From Shimia aestuarii (GTDB lineage: Bacteria; Pseudomonadota; Alphaproteobacteria; Rhodobacterales; Rhodobacteraceae): a stretch of 64,000 bases of DNA. How positions within the stretch are numbered: position 1 is the first letter of the stretch; every line of letters starts with the position of its first letter. This document shows, piece after piece, positions 37,581-46,305 of the stretch. Under the pieces are notes generated by a model. The model saw nothing but the letters and a program-made list of their open reading frames with translations. It ran no database searches and was not told where the DNA came from. A program made the position numbers and the translations under genes. The DNA is taken from contig NZ_JAKVRD010000006.1 of assembly GCF_022814865.1 (NCBI RefSeq), positions 155,751 through 219,750 on the forward strand. The letters run 5' to 3'.

Positions 37581-37723
37581 CGTTTTCCGGAGAATTTACA
37601 GAGATCTTTTCGCATTTTGGCCCCATTCCGCCCACATTTGCGTGATGGAACAGAGGGTGGAGTTCCACGCCCTCTCGCACCGGGGCTTGTCTCGCACCAA
37701 AGGATCGGCCGGAAAGACAGACT

Positions 37724-38311
37724 ATGCACATGCGCGCCCAGGCGAATAAACCCTCGTTTCAGATCAAGGATCGCTTGATGCGTGTGCTGGTGGCCTCTTA
37801 TCTGATGGCGGCGAGCGTCGGCATTGCCCCCGGCCCCGACCTTGTGCCGATCTTTGCGCAATTCATGCCCCTCACATGGGCGACGATGGCCGGCACGGCG
37901 ATGCTGTTCCTTCTCGCCTATGCGATGATGGCGGGGATATGGCTCCGGATCACCATTCTGGCACTTGCGATCATCCATGTCGGCTCAAGCTTCATGGAGA
38001 ATTTCATCTTCGCCCAATCCCCCGATCTCGGCACCATGTGGCAGGATGTGGTGGTGCTCTGCGCATTGATGCAAAGTCTGATCCACCTCACCAACCGGGA
38101 GTTGCGCGCCTCTTCCATTGTGCGCCGCAAGAAACATGTGCGCCGACTCGAGGCGGGCGATCCGCTTGGCCGGCTGCGGCCCGATGGTCTGCCTGAACGT
38201 GTGCAGACCCCACCTTTGACCACGCCGCCCAAGCCGAAACCCGAGAAAGCCAAGACACCCGCGCCGCAGAAGACGGCGCAGGACGACGATATCGTCAATA
38301 TCTTCGCCTGA
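37724..38311 (+). CDS. membrane protein of unknown function with basic proline-rich tail
   Basis: The 195-residue product has three to four hydrophobic segments in its first 130 residues (LVASYLMAASVGIAPG, WATMAGTAMLFLLAYAMMAGIW, ITILALAIIHVGSSF, QDVVVLCALMQSLIHL). A cytoplasm-like tail of about 65 residues is rich in Arg, Lys and Pro (IVRRKKHVRRLEAGDPLGR, TTPPKPKPEKAKTPAPQK) and ends DDDIVNIFA. I recognise no family. GGAAAG precedes ATG 37724; a second ATG two codons on is possible. It stands alone between gyrA and the convergent peptidase. Confidence 0.6.
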   Translation: MHMRAQANKPSFQIKDRLMRVLVASYLMAASVGIAPGPDLVPIFAQFMPLTWATMAGTAMLFLLAYAMMAGIWLRITILALAIIHVGSSFMENFIFAQSPDLGTMWQDVVVLCALMQSLIHLTNRELRASSIVRRKKHVRRLEAGDPLGRLRPDGLPERVQTPPLTTPPKPKPEKAKTPAPQKTAQDDDIVNIFA

Positions 38312-38316
38312 TCCGG

Positions 38317-39792
38317 TCAGAGGCCGTATAGCGCGGTGAATTTCGTCTCAAGATAAGACAAGAGCGGCTCTGGCGACGGGACCATACCGCTGGCGTCTTC
38401 GATGGTTTGCGCCGGGGTCTTCAGCCCACCGTGCCGCTGTACATTCTCGCGCAGCCACGCCGTCGCAGCCAATGTATTCCCCTTGGCCAGACGCGCATCA
38501 AGGTCCGGCACGTCCCGCCGCAGCGCCTCATGCAGGCAGCCCGCGTAGACATTGCCAAGGCTGTAGGTCGGGAAATACCCGAAAAGGCCCACCGACCAAT
38601 GCACATCCTGCAAGACCCCGTTTGAGGGCTTGTCGACGCGATAGCCGAAATCCGCTTCAAACCGGTCATTCCACGCCGCTTCGAGATCGTCCACCTCAAG
38701 ATCGCCACCCATCAGCGCGCGCTCAAGATCGAAGCGCAGCATGATATGCAGGTTATATTGCACCTCGTCCGCCTCGGTGCGGATATAGCCGCGATGCACC
38801 GCGTTGGCCGCCCGACAGAAGGCATCGGCATCCGCAACACCAATATCGCCGAACACCGTGCGCATCTCGTCAAAAAGCCAGCCGGTAAAGGCGCGGCTGC
38901 GGCCAAGCTGGTTCTCGTAAATGCGGCTTTGGCTCTCATGTACCCCCATCGAGACCCCCTGCCCAAGCGGCGTCAGCGCATAGGCATCGTCGATCCCCTG
39001 CTCATAGCAGGCATGACCGACTTCATGGATCGTCGAATAGAAACAGTTGAACGGATCGTCCGCGCTGGTGCGGGTGGTGATGCGCACGTCATGGCCAGAG
39101 CCGGAAGAGAACGGATGCACCGCCTTGTCGATCCGCCCCATGTTCAGGTCATAACCGAATTGCTCGGCAAGGCGGCGGGTCAACGCCATCTGGGCGTCTT
39201 CTGGAAAAGCACCGCGAAGCTTTGGTCCCGGCCCCTTCTCGAGCACCGCCGCCCGCAATGCAACGAGACGCGGGCGCATGGCGTCGAACATTGCCTGCAA
39301 CGTGGCCGCCTTCATCTCCGGCTCATAGTCGTCGATCATCGCGTCATAGACATCGCCACCATCTGCGAGCGCCTGCCCTTCCTCACGCTTGAGCCGCACA
39401 ACCTCTTTCAGAACCGGCAGGAACGCCGCCACATCCTCGGCGGCGCGCGCTTCGGCCCATTGCCCCTGTGCCCGACTCGTGACCCGCGCGATCTCAGTCG
39501 CGAGCGCCGCCGGCACCTTGCGCGCGCGGTCATAGGATTTGCGGATATGGCGCATCTGCGCCTGACCAACCGCATCAAGCGTTGCGTCTTCGATCTGACC
39601 GAGCCACGCGCCAAGGCGCGGATCGGTGCGCCGGGCGTGCAACACGCTCTGCATCGCCGCCATTTCTTCGGCCCGCTGCCCGGCCGAGCCGCGCGCCATC
39701 ATGGTTTCCTGATCCCAACCGAGCCGACCGGCCACCTGCCCCAACGCCTCGGTCTGCTGTTGGAACGCCATCAACTCATCATATGCAGTCAT
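38317..39792 (-). CDS. M32 family metallocarboxypeptidase
   Basis: The 491-residue cytoplasmic enzyme belongs to the thermostable (Taq-type) carboxypeptidase family M32, which removes C-terminal residues from peptides. The zinc motif HEVGH lies in FYSTIHEVGHACYEQGID (about residue 255), with a downstream glutamate in GVHESQSRIYENQLGRS. Also seen are the family DVRITTR and TYSLGNVYAGCL segments. Length is typical. It follows ctaA by three bases on the same strand, so the two genes are probably co-transcribed. Confidence 0.93.
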   Translation of the reverse strand: MTAYDELMAFQQQTEALGQVAGRLGWDQETMMARGSAGQRAEEMAAMQSVLHARRTDPRLGAWLGQIEDATLDAVGQAQMRHIRKSYDRARKVPAALATEIARVTSRAQGQWAEARAAEDVAAFLPVLKEVVRLKREEGQALADGGDVYDAMIDDYEPEMKAATLQAMFDAMRPRLVALRAAVLEKGPGPKLRGAFPEDAQMALTRRLAEQFGYDLNMGRIDKAVHPFSSGSGHDVRITTRTSADDPFNCFYSTIHEVGHACYEQGIDDAYALTPLGQGVSMGVHESQSRIYENQLGRSRAFTGWLFDEMRTVFGDIGVADADAFCRAANAVHRGYIRTEADEVQYNLHIMLRFDLERALMGGDLEVDDLEAAWNDRFEADFGYRVDKPSNGVLQDVHWSVGLFGYFPTYSLGNVYAGCLHEALRRDVPDLDARLAKGNTLAATAWLRENVQRHGGLKTPAQTIEDASGMVPSPEPLLSYLETKFTALYGL

Positions 39793-39795
39793 CGG

Positions 39796-40944
39796 TTAGC
39801 CTTCTCGGATCGAACGTGTGACGGGATAATGCGACAGGAACCGCGCCCGCAGGATCAGCACCCAGACCACGACCGCCATCACCTGATGCACAATCGCGAT
39901 ATGGACCGGCGCCGCATAAAGCACCGTCGCAATCCCAAGCACGACTTGCACAAGGATCGCCGCAATGACCGTATTGAAGGCAAATTGCGTCCCCGCATGG
40001 GCCGAGGCCCGCCCCCGACGCCAGACGACCACTGCAAAGATCAGGAACAGATAGCCCCAGATACGGTGAATAAATTGCACAAGGCCCGGATTTTCAAAGA
40101 AGTTCTTCCAAAGCGGCTCGATCATGAAGGGTTTGGGCGGAATGACCTGCCCGCCCATGAGCGGCCAATCGGTATAGGACCGCCCCGCGTCGATCCCGGC
40201 AACCAGCGCGCCAAGGATGATCTGCACGAAGGCCGCATGCAAAAGACCGGTGGAGAGCGAGAACAGCTTCGCCTCCTTGCCCCGCCGCGCCTGCATCAGG
40301 TCGCGCTCTTCGCGCCCAAGCAGGAAGACATACCATGCAATGAAGCCGAGGATGATGAACGCAAGGCCAAGATGCGTCGCAAGCCGATAGGATGCGACCG
40401 AGGTCATGCCCTCGCCCGATGTCACGCCCGAGGCAACCATCCACCAACCCACGGCCCCCTGTAGCCCGCCAAGCGCCCCAATGAGGAACAAACGCCCGGT
40501 CCACCCGGTCGGAATCTTACGCGCAAGGGCAAAGCCCGCAAAGCCAAGAGCCCAGACAAGACCGATCACGCGACCGATCTGACGATGCCCCCACTCCCAC
40601 CAATAGATTTCTTTGAAATCTGCAAGAGTCATCCACTGATTTTGGATCTGCCACTGATCTATTTGTTTGTATTTATCAAACTCTGCCTGCCACGCGGCCT
40701 CGCTCATCGGCGGCATAGCCCCAGTGACGGGGCGCCATTCGGTGATCGAAAGCCCGCTATCGGTCAGCCGCGTGAGCCCCCCGACCGCGATCATCACCAC
40801 GACCATCGCAAACAACACCATCAGCCACGCTCGAATGCCGCGCCGCGCGCCGCGATGGCCTTTGTCGATCACGCCAACCGCTTTTGAGCTAGACGGGCTG
40901 CCGCTGTCGTTCACGTCTTCGAAAATGCTGCGTTTCTGGCTCAT
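39796..40944 (-). CDS. ctaA: heme A synthase (CtaA/COX15)
   Basis: CtaA converts heme O to heme A for aa3-type cytochrome oxidase in the inner membrane. The 382-residue type-2 (COX15-like) protein has about eight transmembrane helices. Marks are GGLTRLTDSGLSITEWRPVTGAMPP, YWWEWGHRQIGRVIGLVWALGFAG with a heme-ligand histidine, RLATHLGLAFIILG, and VQFIHRIWGYLFLI. The hydrophilic N-terminus (about 35 residues) precedes the first helix. It is upstream of the M32 peptidase gene. Confidence 0.96.
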   Translation of the reverse strand: MSQKRSIFEDVNDSGSPSSSKAVGVIDKGHRGARRGIRAWLMVLFAMVVVMIAVGGLTRLTDSGLSITEWRPVTGAMPPMSEAAWQAEFDKYKQIDQWQIQNQWMTLADFKEIYWWEWGHRQIGRVIGLVWALGFAGFALARKIPTGWTGRLFLIGALGGLQGAVGWWMVASGVTSGEGMTSVASYRLATHLGLAFIILGFIAWYVFLLGREERDLMQARRGKEAKLFSLSTGLLHAAFVQIILGALVAGIDAGRSYTDWPLMGGQVIPPKPFMIEPLWKNFFENPGLVQFIHRIWGYLFLIFAVVVWRRGRASAHAGTQFAFNTVIAAILVQVVLGIATVLYAAPVHIAIVHQVMAVVVWVLILRARFLSHYPVTRSIREG

Positions 40945-41031
40945 CCTGGCGTCCTTGTCCCAGTTCTGCTGAGGAGATCACGGGGGGAGATTAGGGCGGC
41001 CCCCGCCCGCCTTCAAGGCGTGGCGCGCGGT

Positions 41032-41790
41032 TTAGTCGCCGCGTTCCTTCCAGCGCACCATTTGCCGCATGATGCCATGCAGCATCTGCACATCCGCCCG
41101 GGTGAGGCGCATCCGGCTCCACATGTTGCGCAGGTTGATCTTCATGCCCTCGGCCTTCTCCGGCGGGAAAAAGAACCCAGCAGTCTCGAGCCGGTCTTCG
41201 TAATGGGTCTGAAGTGCCGCCATCTCGGCATGGCTGGCCCACTCTGTCTTGGCCATATCGACGCGCTCCGGTGCGGCATCACTCACGCCGCGCTGCCATT
41301 CATAGGCTGTCAGCAGCACACATTGCGCAAGGTTGAGCGAGGCAAACTCCGGGTTCACCGGCACGTTGATGATCGCATTGGCCCGCGCGATATCGTCGTT
41401 TTCAAGCCCTGCGCGCTCTGGCCCGAACAATACGGCAACCTTTTCGCCCGCCGCGATCTTCTCATGCGCCATCTGCATCGCGCGTTCCGGCGTTACCACC
41501 GGCTTGGTGAGGCCCCGCGCCCGCGCCGTCGTGGCAAAGACATAGTGGCAATCCTCAAGCGCCTCATCCGTTGACGCACAGAGCCGCGCCTCGTCAAGAA
41601 GCCGCCCCGCGCCCGAGGCCATGGCGATCGCCTTCTGGTTCGGCCAGCCATCGCGCGGCGCCACGACGCGCATCCGGTCGAGGCCGAAATTCCACATCGC
41701 CCGCGCCGCGCCGCCGATATTCTCGCCCATCTGGGGGCGCACGAGCACGAAGGCAGGCTGGGGTGTCGGGCTGGGCATCGTCATCTCCAT
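41032..41790 (-). CDS. trmJ: tRNA/rRNA 2'-O-methyltransferase, TrmJ-type SPOUT protein
   Basis: This SPOUT (TrmH-family group 1) enzyme probably methylates the 2'-O of nucleotide 32 in tRNAs. The 252-residue product starts at ATG 41790 behind GGAGGG (MEMTMPSPTPQ). Motif 1 is VLVRPQMGENIGGAARAMWNFG, motif 2 is VLFGPERAGLENDDIA and motif 3 is NPEFASLNLAQCVLLTAYEW, which makes the SAM-binding trefoil knot. The C-terminal extension (HAEMAALQTHYEDRLETAGFF) is characteristic of the TrmJ/LasT group. Confidence 0.87.
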   Translation of the reverse strand: MEMTMPSPTPQPAFVLVRPQMGENIGGAARAMWNFGLDRMRVVAPRDGWPNQKAIAMASGAGRLLDEARLCASTDEALEDCHYVFATTARARGLTKPVVTPERAMQMAHEKIAAGEKVAVLFGPERAGLENDDIARANAIINVPVNPEFASLNLAQCVLLTAYEWQRGVSDAAPERVDMAKTEWASHAEMAALQTHYEDRLETAGFFFPPEKAEGMKINLRNMWSRMRLTRADVQMLHGIMRQMVRWKERGD

Positions 41791-41840
41791 GAAAAATCCC
41801 TCCGCTCTTAGCCCTGCCCCGTTTGAGAGACAACCCGCCC

Positions 41841-41880
41841 GCTCTTCCTCTTGCCGCAAATATCCCCGCCGGAGGCCTCC
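41841..41880. repeat. dispersed intergenic repeat, copy 1
   Basis: These 40 bases align without gaps to 52941-52980 at 30 of 40 positions, sharing CTCTTC, AAATA and CCCGCCGGAGGC. This copy sits in the gap between divergent trmJ and the ThiE-like gene. Confidence 0.5.
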
Positions 41881-41982
41881 AATCTCTTGCACAAAGCCCC
41901 CCAAGATGCGCTCCAAAGACATAGCCAAGCTTCGTTTTCCACGGTATAGCAACGGGATGACTACCAAGAACGGAGCCCGAAG

Positions 41983-42603
41983 ATGGCCGAAACCGAGCTT
42001 CCCCAAATCTACCTCATCACGCCGCCCGAATTCGAACTCGGCCGGTTCCCGGATCAGCTTGCCCGCACCCTCGATTCCACCGAGATCGCCTGCGTCCGCT
42101 TGGCGCTTGCGACGCGTGATGAAGATCGGATTTCCCGTGCCGCCGACGCCCTGCGCGAAGTCACCCATGCCCGCGACGTGGCACTGGTGATTGCCGAGCA
42201 TGTGATGCTTGCAGAACGGCTCGGTCTTGACGGGGTACACCTGACGGATGCGGCCCGTTCTGTGCGCAAAGTGCGCAAGGATCTCGGCGATGATGCCATC
42301 GTCGGCGCCTTCTGTGGCACCTCGCGTCATGACGGCATGAACGCGGGCGAAGCGGGGGCGGATTACGTCTCTTTCGGACCCGTCGGCGCAACGCCGCTCG
42401 GCGACGGAAGTCGCGCCGAGCATGAACTGTTCGAATGGTGGTCGATGATGATCGAACTGCCCGTGGTCGCAGAAGGCGCGCTTGATCTCGAGATGATCCG
42501 CACCCTCGCGCCGGTGACGGATTTCTTCGGCATTGGCGAGGAAATCTGGCGCGCGGATGACCCGGTGGCCCAGCTTACCGCCTTTCGCGACGCGTTCTGC
42601 TAA
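41983..42603 (+). CDS. thiamine-phosphate synthase-like (ThiE/TenI fold) protein
   Basis: The 206-residue protein has the ThiE/TenI TIM-barrel pattern: PQIYLITPPEFEL at the start, LAERLGLDGVHLTD in the middle, and AGADYVSFGPVGATPLGDG. True ThiE has a C-terminal phosphate-binding loop GGI in the segment that here reads ELPVVAEGALDLEM, and the FPT-TK element is altered. Catalysis of thiamine phosphate formation is therefore uncertain. No other thi gene is nearby; pseudouridine genes follow 23 bases later and may be in the same transcript. CGGAG precedes ATG 41983. Confidence 0.65.
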   Translation: MAETELPQIYLITPPEFELGRFPDQLARTLDSTEIACVRLALATRDEDRISRAADALREVTHARDVALVIAEHVMLAERLGLDGVHLTDAARSVRKVRKDLGDDAIVGAFCGTSRHDGMNAGEAGADYVSFGPVGATPLGDGSRAEHELFEWWSMMIELPVVAEGALDLEMIRTLAPVTDFFGIGEEIWRADDPVAQLTAFRDAFC

Positions 42604-42626
42604 TCTCCAAGAAGGGCGCGCGCGAC

Positions 42627-43520
42627 ATGGCCCATGACCCGGATATCCTCTGCATCGGCTCCGTCCTCTGGGACGTGATCGGACGCACGCAAGTGCATAT
42701 GCGCAAAGGCGGCGACGTGCCGGGCCGTATTATCCGTCTGCCTGGCGGCGTGGCAATGAACATCGCCATGACCCTGTCGCGCTTTGGACTGCGCCCCGGT
42801 CTGCTGACGGCAATTGGCCGCGACCGCGAGGGCGAAGAGCTTCTGGCGGCGGCGCGGGGCATGAACATGGTGACGGATCATGTCTATCGCTCCGATGACT
42901 TGCCGACGGATCAATATATGGCCATCGAGGGCGCCAACGGCCTCGTCGCCGCGATTGCCGATGCCCATTCCCTCGAGGCCGCAGGTGACAGGATCCTGCG
43001 CCCGCTCGCCAACGGCATGCTTGCCAGCCCCGAGGCCCCCTATCCCGGCTTGATCGCGCTTGATGGCAACCTGACGCTGGCGCTTCTTGAGAAGATCGCC
43101 ACCGATCCGCTTTTTGCCCGCGCCGACCTGCGCGTCGCACCCGCGAGCCCCGGCAAGGCAACCCGCCTCCTGCCTTTCCTGACCCACGGGCGCGGCATGC
43201 TCTATGTCAATCTCGAAGAGGCGGGCCTGCTCTGCGAAGCGGCGTTCGAAACCTCCGAGGAGGCCGCCAAAGCTCTCGTGCGCCGCGGTGCGGAACGGGC
43301 CCTTGTGACGGACGGTGGGAACCCCGCCTCTGACGCCACGGCGCAAGGCGTGGTGAGCCAAACCCCGCAGGAAGTGCTTGTGACCCGCGTCACTGGCGCA
43401 GGTGATACCTTCATGGCCGCCCATATCGCCGCCGAAGCCTCGGGCAGCGACCGCGCCCAAGCGCTCGACCGCGCCCTCACGGCAGCGGCGCATTACGTGT
43501 CTGGAGGCGACGCCAAATGA
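42627..43520 (+). CDS. psuK: PfkB-family kinase, pseudouridine kinase
   Basis: The 297-residue sugar kinase starts ILCIGSVLWDVIGRT and has RLPGGVAMNIAMTLSRFG, the first PfkB signature. VTRVTGAGDTFMAAHIAAEA holds the anion hole and catalytic aspartate. Pairing with psuG makes pseudouridine the likely substrate: PsuK forms pseudouridine 5'-phosphate, which PsuG splits to uracil and ribose 5-phosphate. Its stop overlaps the psuG start (ATGA). AAGAAGGG lies upstream of the ATG. Confidence 0.85.
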   Translation: MAHDPDILCIGSVLWDVIGRTQVHMRKGGDVPGRIIRLPGGVAMNIAMTLSRFGLRPGLLTAIGRDREGEELLAAARGMNMVTDHVYRSDDLPTDQYMAIEGANGLVAAIADAHSLEAAGDRILRPLANGMLASPEAPYPGLIALDGNLTLALLEKIATDPLFARADLRVAPASPGKATRLLPFLTHGRGMLYVNLEEAGLLCEAAFETSEEAAKALVRRGAERALVTDGGNPASDATAQGVVSQTPQEVLVTRVTGAGDTFMAAHIAAEASGSDRAQALDRALTAAAHYVSGGDAK

Positions 43521-44458
43521 TCCCTCTCACCTTCTCCGCCGACGTATCCGAGGCCCGCGCGACCGGTGCACCGATCGTCGCGCTTGAAAGCACCATCATC
43601 ACCCACGGCATGCCCTGGCCTCAGAACCTCGAAATGGCCCAAAGCGTCGAGGCCGAAATCCGTGCCCATGGCGCAACCCCGGCGACAATCGCCGTGATCG
43701 ACGGCACGCTGCATATCGGCCTCGAGGCGGATGCGCTTGAAACCCTCGCCCGCACCGAACACGCCGCCAAACTCTCACGCGCCGATCTCGCCGTTTGCAT
43801 AGCCGAGGGCGGCACGGGCGCGACCACCGTCGCCGCGACCATGATCGCCGCGCATCATGCCGGGATAGACGTTTTCGCCACCGGTGGCATCGGCGGTGTA
43901 CATCAGGGCGCAGAGACAAGTTTCGACATTTCCGCTGATCTCTCGGAACTCGCCCAAACCCCCGTCAGCGTGGTGTGCGCCGGGGCCAAGGCCATTCTCG
44001 ACCTGCCAAAGACGCTCGAAGTGCTGGAAACAAACGGCGTGCCGGTGATCGCCTATGGGCAGGACAGCTTTCCCGCCTTCTGGTCCGCCACCTCGCCGCT
44101 GCCTGCGCCTTTGCGCATGGATGACCCGGCGACGATGGCCCGCGCGCACCTCATGCGCGCCGCCCTTGGCCTTCCCGGCGGGCAGTTGATCGCCAACCCG
44201 ATCCCGCAGGCGGATGAAATCCCTGCCGAGACCATGGCCCCCCTGATCGCCAAGGCGAATGCCGAGGCCGCCGCCCAAGGCATCACCGGCAAGGCCGTGA
44301 CGCCCTTCCTGCTCTCGCGCCTATTCGACCTCACCGAAGGACGCTCTCTCGAGGCCAATATCGCGCTCGTGCTGAACAACGCCCGGCTTGCGGCGATAAT
44401 CGCCCGCGAAATCACCACTCTGCGGAAAAGAGCAGCACCAGAAGCGCTCAGCCGTTGA
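43517..44458 (+). CDS. psuG: pseudouridine-5'-phosphate glycosidase
   Basis: PsuG cleaves the C-C glycosidic bond of pseudouridine 5'-phosphate. The 313-residue product has VALESTIITHGMPWPQNLEMA at the N-terminus, IAVIDGTLHIGL, and VCIAEGGTGATTVAATM. DVFATGGIGGVHQGAETSFDISADL is a hallmark of the family. PVIAYGQDSFPAFWS and the NPIP segment GGQLIANPIPQADEIP follow. All hallmark motifs are intact. It is coupled to psuK. Confidence 0.97.
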   Translation: MIPLTFSADVSEARATGAPIVALESTIITHGMPWPQNLEMAQSVEAEIRAHGATPATIAVIDGTLHIGLEADALETLARTEHAAKLSRADLAVCIAEGGTGATTVAATMIAAHHAGIDVFATGGIGGVHQGAETSFDISADLSELAQTPVSVVCAGAKAILDLPKTLEVLETNGVPVIAYGQDSFPAFWSATSPLPAPLRMDDPATMARAHLMRAALGLPGGQLIANPIPQADEIPAETMAPLIAKANAEAAAQGITGKAVTPFLLSRLFDLTEGRSLEANIALVLNNARLAAIIAREITTLRKRAAPEALSR

Positions 44459-44510
44459 TCCTGCCCGCAACACCGCCTAATTATGCGGGGCAATAGCGCT
44501 GGAACCGCCC

Positions 44511-45209
44511 ATGACGACCCCCTTTGACGACGATCCACATCCCGTGCGCAAGCCCGGTCCCTTTGCCGGGCTTCGTGCCTCGTTCCTGACCGGCATCGTC
44601 GTGATCGCGCCTGTCGGCCTGACGATCTGGCTGATCTGGACGATGATGGGCTGGGTGGATGGTTTCGTCCTGCCTTTGGTGCCGGATCGTTTCAACCCCG
44701 AGAAGTATATCGGCATCAACCTGCGCGGTGTCGGGCTGATCATCTTCTTCCTGTTCACGATCATCGTTGGCTGGATCGCCAAGGGGCTGATCGGACGTTC
44801 GCTGATCCGTTTTGCAGAAAGCCTTGTCGACCGCATGCCGGTCGTGCGCTCGATCTATTCCGGCGCCAAGCAGATCGCCGAAACGGTCTTTGCCCAGTCT
44901 GAGCGCAATTTTGAGAAGGCCTGCCTGATCGAATACCCCCGCCGCGGCATCTGGGCCATCGGCTTTATCTCGACCGAGGCCAAGGGCGAAATCGCGCGCC
45001 ACGCGCATGGCGATGGCCAGATGGTGAGCGTCTTTGTCCCGACAACGCCGAACCCGACCTCTGGCTTCCTCTTGTTCTTCCCGCGCCATGACGTGATCGA
45101 ACTTGATATGTCGGTTGAGGACGCGGCCAAGCTGGTGATCTCGGCAGGGCTGGTCTATCCCAACCCCAAAGACCCGAGCAAACCCGCCGAGGGCAAAAAG
45201 TCTAAGTGA
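44511..45209 (+). CDS. DUF502 family membrane protein
   Basis: The 232-residue protein has two transmembrane helices (about 22-45, LRASFLTGIVVIAPVGLTIWLIW, and about 75-97, GLIIFFLFTIIVGWIAKG). A large domain follows with DRMPVVRSIYSGAKQIAETVF, YPRRGIWAIGFIS and VPTTPNPTSGFLLFFP. This is the DUF502 pattern, of unknown function and also found in plants. The lysine-rich C-terminus overlaps the convergent patatin gene by eight bases. Confidence 0.92.
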   Translation: MTTPFDDDPHPVRKPGPFAGLRASFLTGIVVIAPVGLTIWLIWTMMGWVDGFVLPLVPDRFNPEKYIGINLRGVGLIIFFLFTIIVGWIAKGLIGRSLIRFAESLVDRMPVVRSIYSGAKQIAETVFAQSERNFEKACLIEYPRRGIWAIGFISTEAKGEIARHAHGDGQMVSVFVPTTPNPTSGFLLFFPRHDVIELDMSVEDAAKLVISAGLVYPNPKDPSKPAEGKKSK

Positions 45210-46242
45210 ACATTTCCTGAAGGTTCACCGACCCGCGCGCACCAAGGTCATCCTTGTGCGCCGCAAGGAATACCGTCGCCGCTGCCTTGCCCGCCTCTTT
45301 CAATTCCGAAAGGATATAGGGCGTCGGCATGGATTTCGTTGCCACCGACAGATCATTCATCAGCGCATCATCCGAGATCATGTGCAGCTTGACGTTCTTC
45401 ATCTCGCCCTCGGCAATCGCCCCTGAGGCGATCAGGCGCTGCACAAAGGAGATTGACCGCAATTCGCCCAAGAGCGCCGCGTTGAAACTGATCTCGTTGA
45501 TCCGGCTTTGAATCTGCTGCGGCGTGACGGGCTTCTCCGTGCGCTCAAGCGGATTGATATTAATGATGACGATATCCTCCGGCAGCGCTTTGTCATAAAG
45601 CGGGTAAAGCGCCGGATTGCCGGTATAGCCGCCATCCCAATAGGCCTCTGGCTCTCCCGTCTCTGCATCGGGGATTTCGACCGCCTGAAACATTGTCGGC
45701 AAGCAGGCCGAAGCCAGGATCGCGTCGGTAGTGATCTCATCGCCCGTAAAGACCCGCGCCTTGCCGCTACGCACGTTGGTTGCGCAGATAAAAAGCCGCG
45801 GCCCCTGATCTGCACAGACCTCGTCATAGTCAAAGGCATCGACCACCGGGCGCAGCGGATTGCTATAAAACGGCCCATAGGCATAGGGCGAGACAAGCCG
45901 CGCCATGGTCTCTGCCACGGAATATTGAAGCGAGTATTCCAAGGCCCGTGCCACATTGGCCACGCCGGGTCCGAAATTCGTCATCCAGTTGACGAGGCGC
46001 ATATCGCCGATCGCCCCCATCCGCGCCCAAAGCGCCTCGAGATTGGCAATCGCGCCCTCTGGCCCACCCTCCAGGAGACCGGACTTCACCGCCGCGCCAT
46101 TGAGCGCACCTGCCGATGTGCCCGACATGCCCGCGATCTCGATATCCGGGTCGCGCAGGAGCACGTCCAACACGCCCCAGGTAAAGGCCCCATGCGCGCC
46201 GCCCCCCTGAAGGGCGAGGTTGATGCGTTTCTTTGCTGTCAC
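45202..46242 (-). CDS. patatin-like phospholipase
   Basis: This 346-residue cytosolic-looking serine lipase has the patatin fold: oxyanion loop ALQGGGAHGAFTWG, nucleophile elbow GMSGTSAGALNG, and catalytic aspartate in YWDGGYTGNPALYP. GTG 46242 has GAGAGGAT in front and gives the family N-terminus TAKKRINLALQGGG; the frame is open further upstream without a site. It lies 63 bases downstream of bdhA on the same strand. Patatin-like proteins in such loci are sometimes connected with polyhydroxybutyrate or membrane-lipid turnover; the substrate is not determined here. Confidence 0.88.
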   Translation of the reverse strand: MTAKKRINLALQGGGAHGAFTWGVLDVLLRDPDIEIAGMSGTSAGALNGAAVKSGLLEGGPEGAIANLEALWARMGAIGDMRLVNWMTNFGPGVANVARALEYSLQYSVAETMARLVSPYAYGPFYSNPLRPVVDAFDYDEVCADQGPRLFICATNVRSGKARVFTGDEITTDAILASACLPTMFQAVEIPDAETGEPEAYWDGGYTGNPALYPLYDKALPEDIVIININPLERTEKPVTPQQIQSRINEISFNAALLGELRSISFVQRLIASGAIAEGEMKNVKLHMISDDALMNDLSVATKSMPTPYILSELKEAGKAAATVFLAAHKDDLGARGSVNLQEMFT

Positions 46243-46305
46243 GGCATCCTCTCGGCCAACCGGGCCGCCCGCCACGGACGGCCCAACCCTTGCAGATAGG
46301 TGGGC

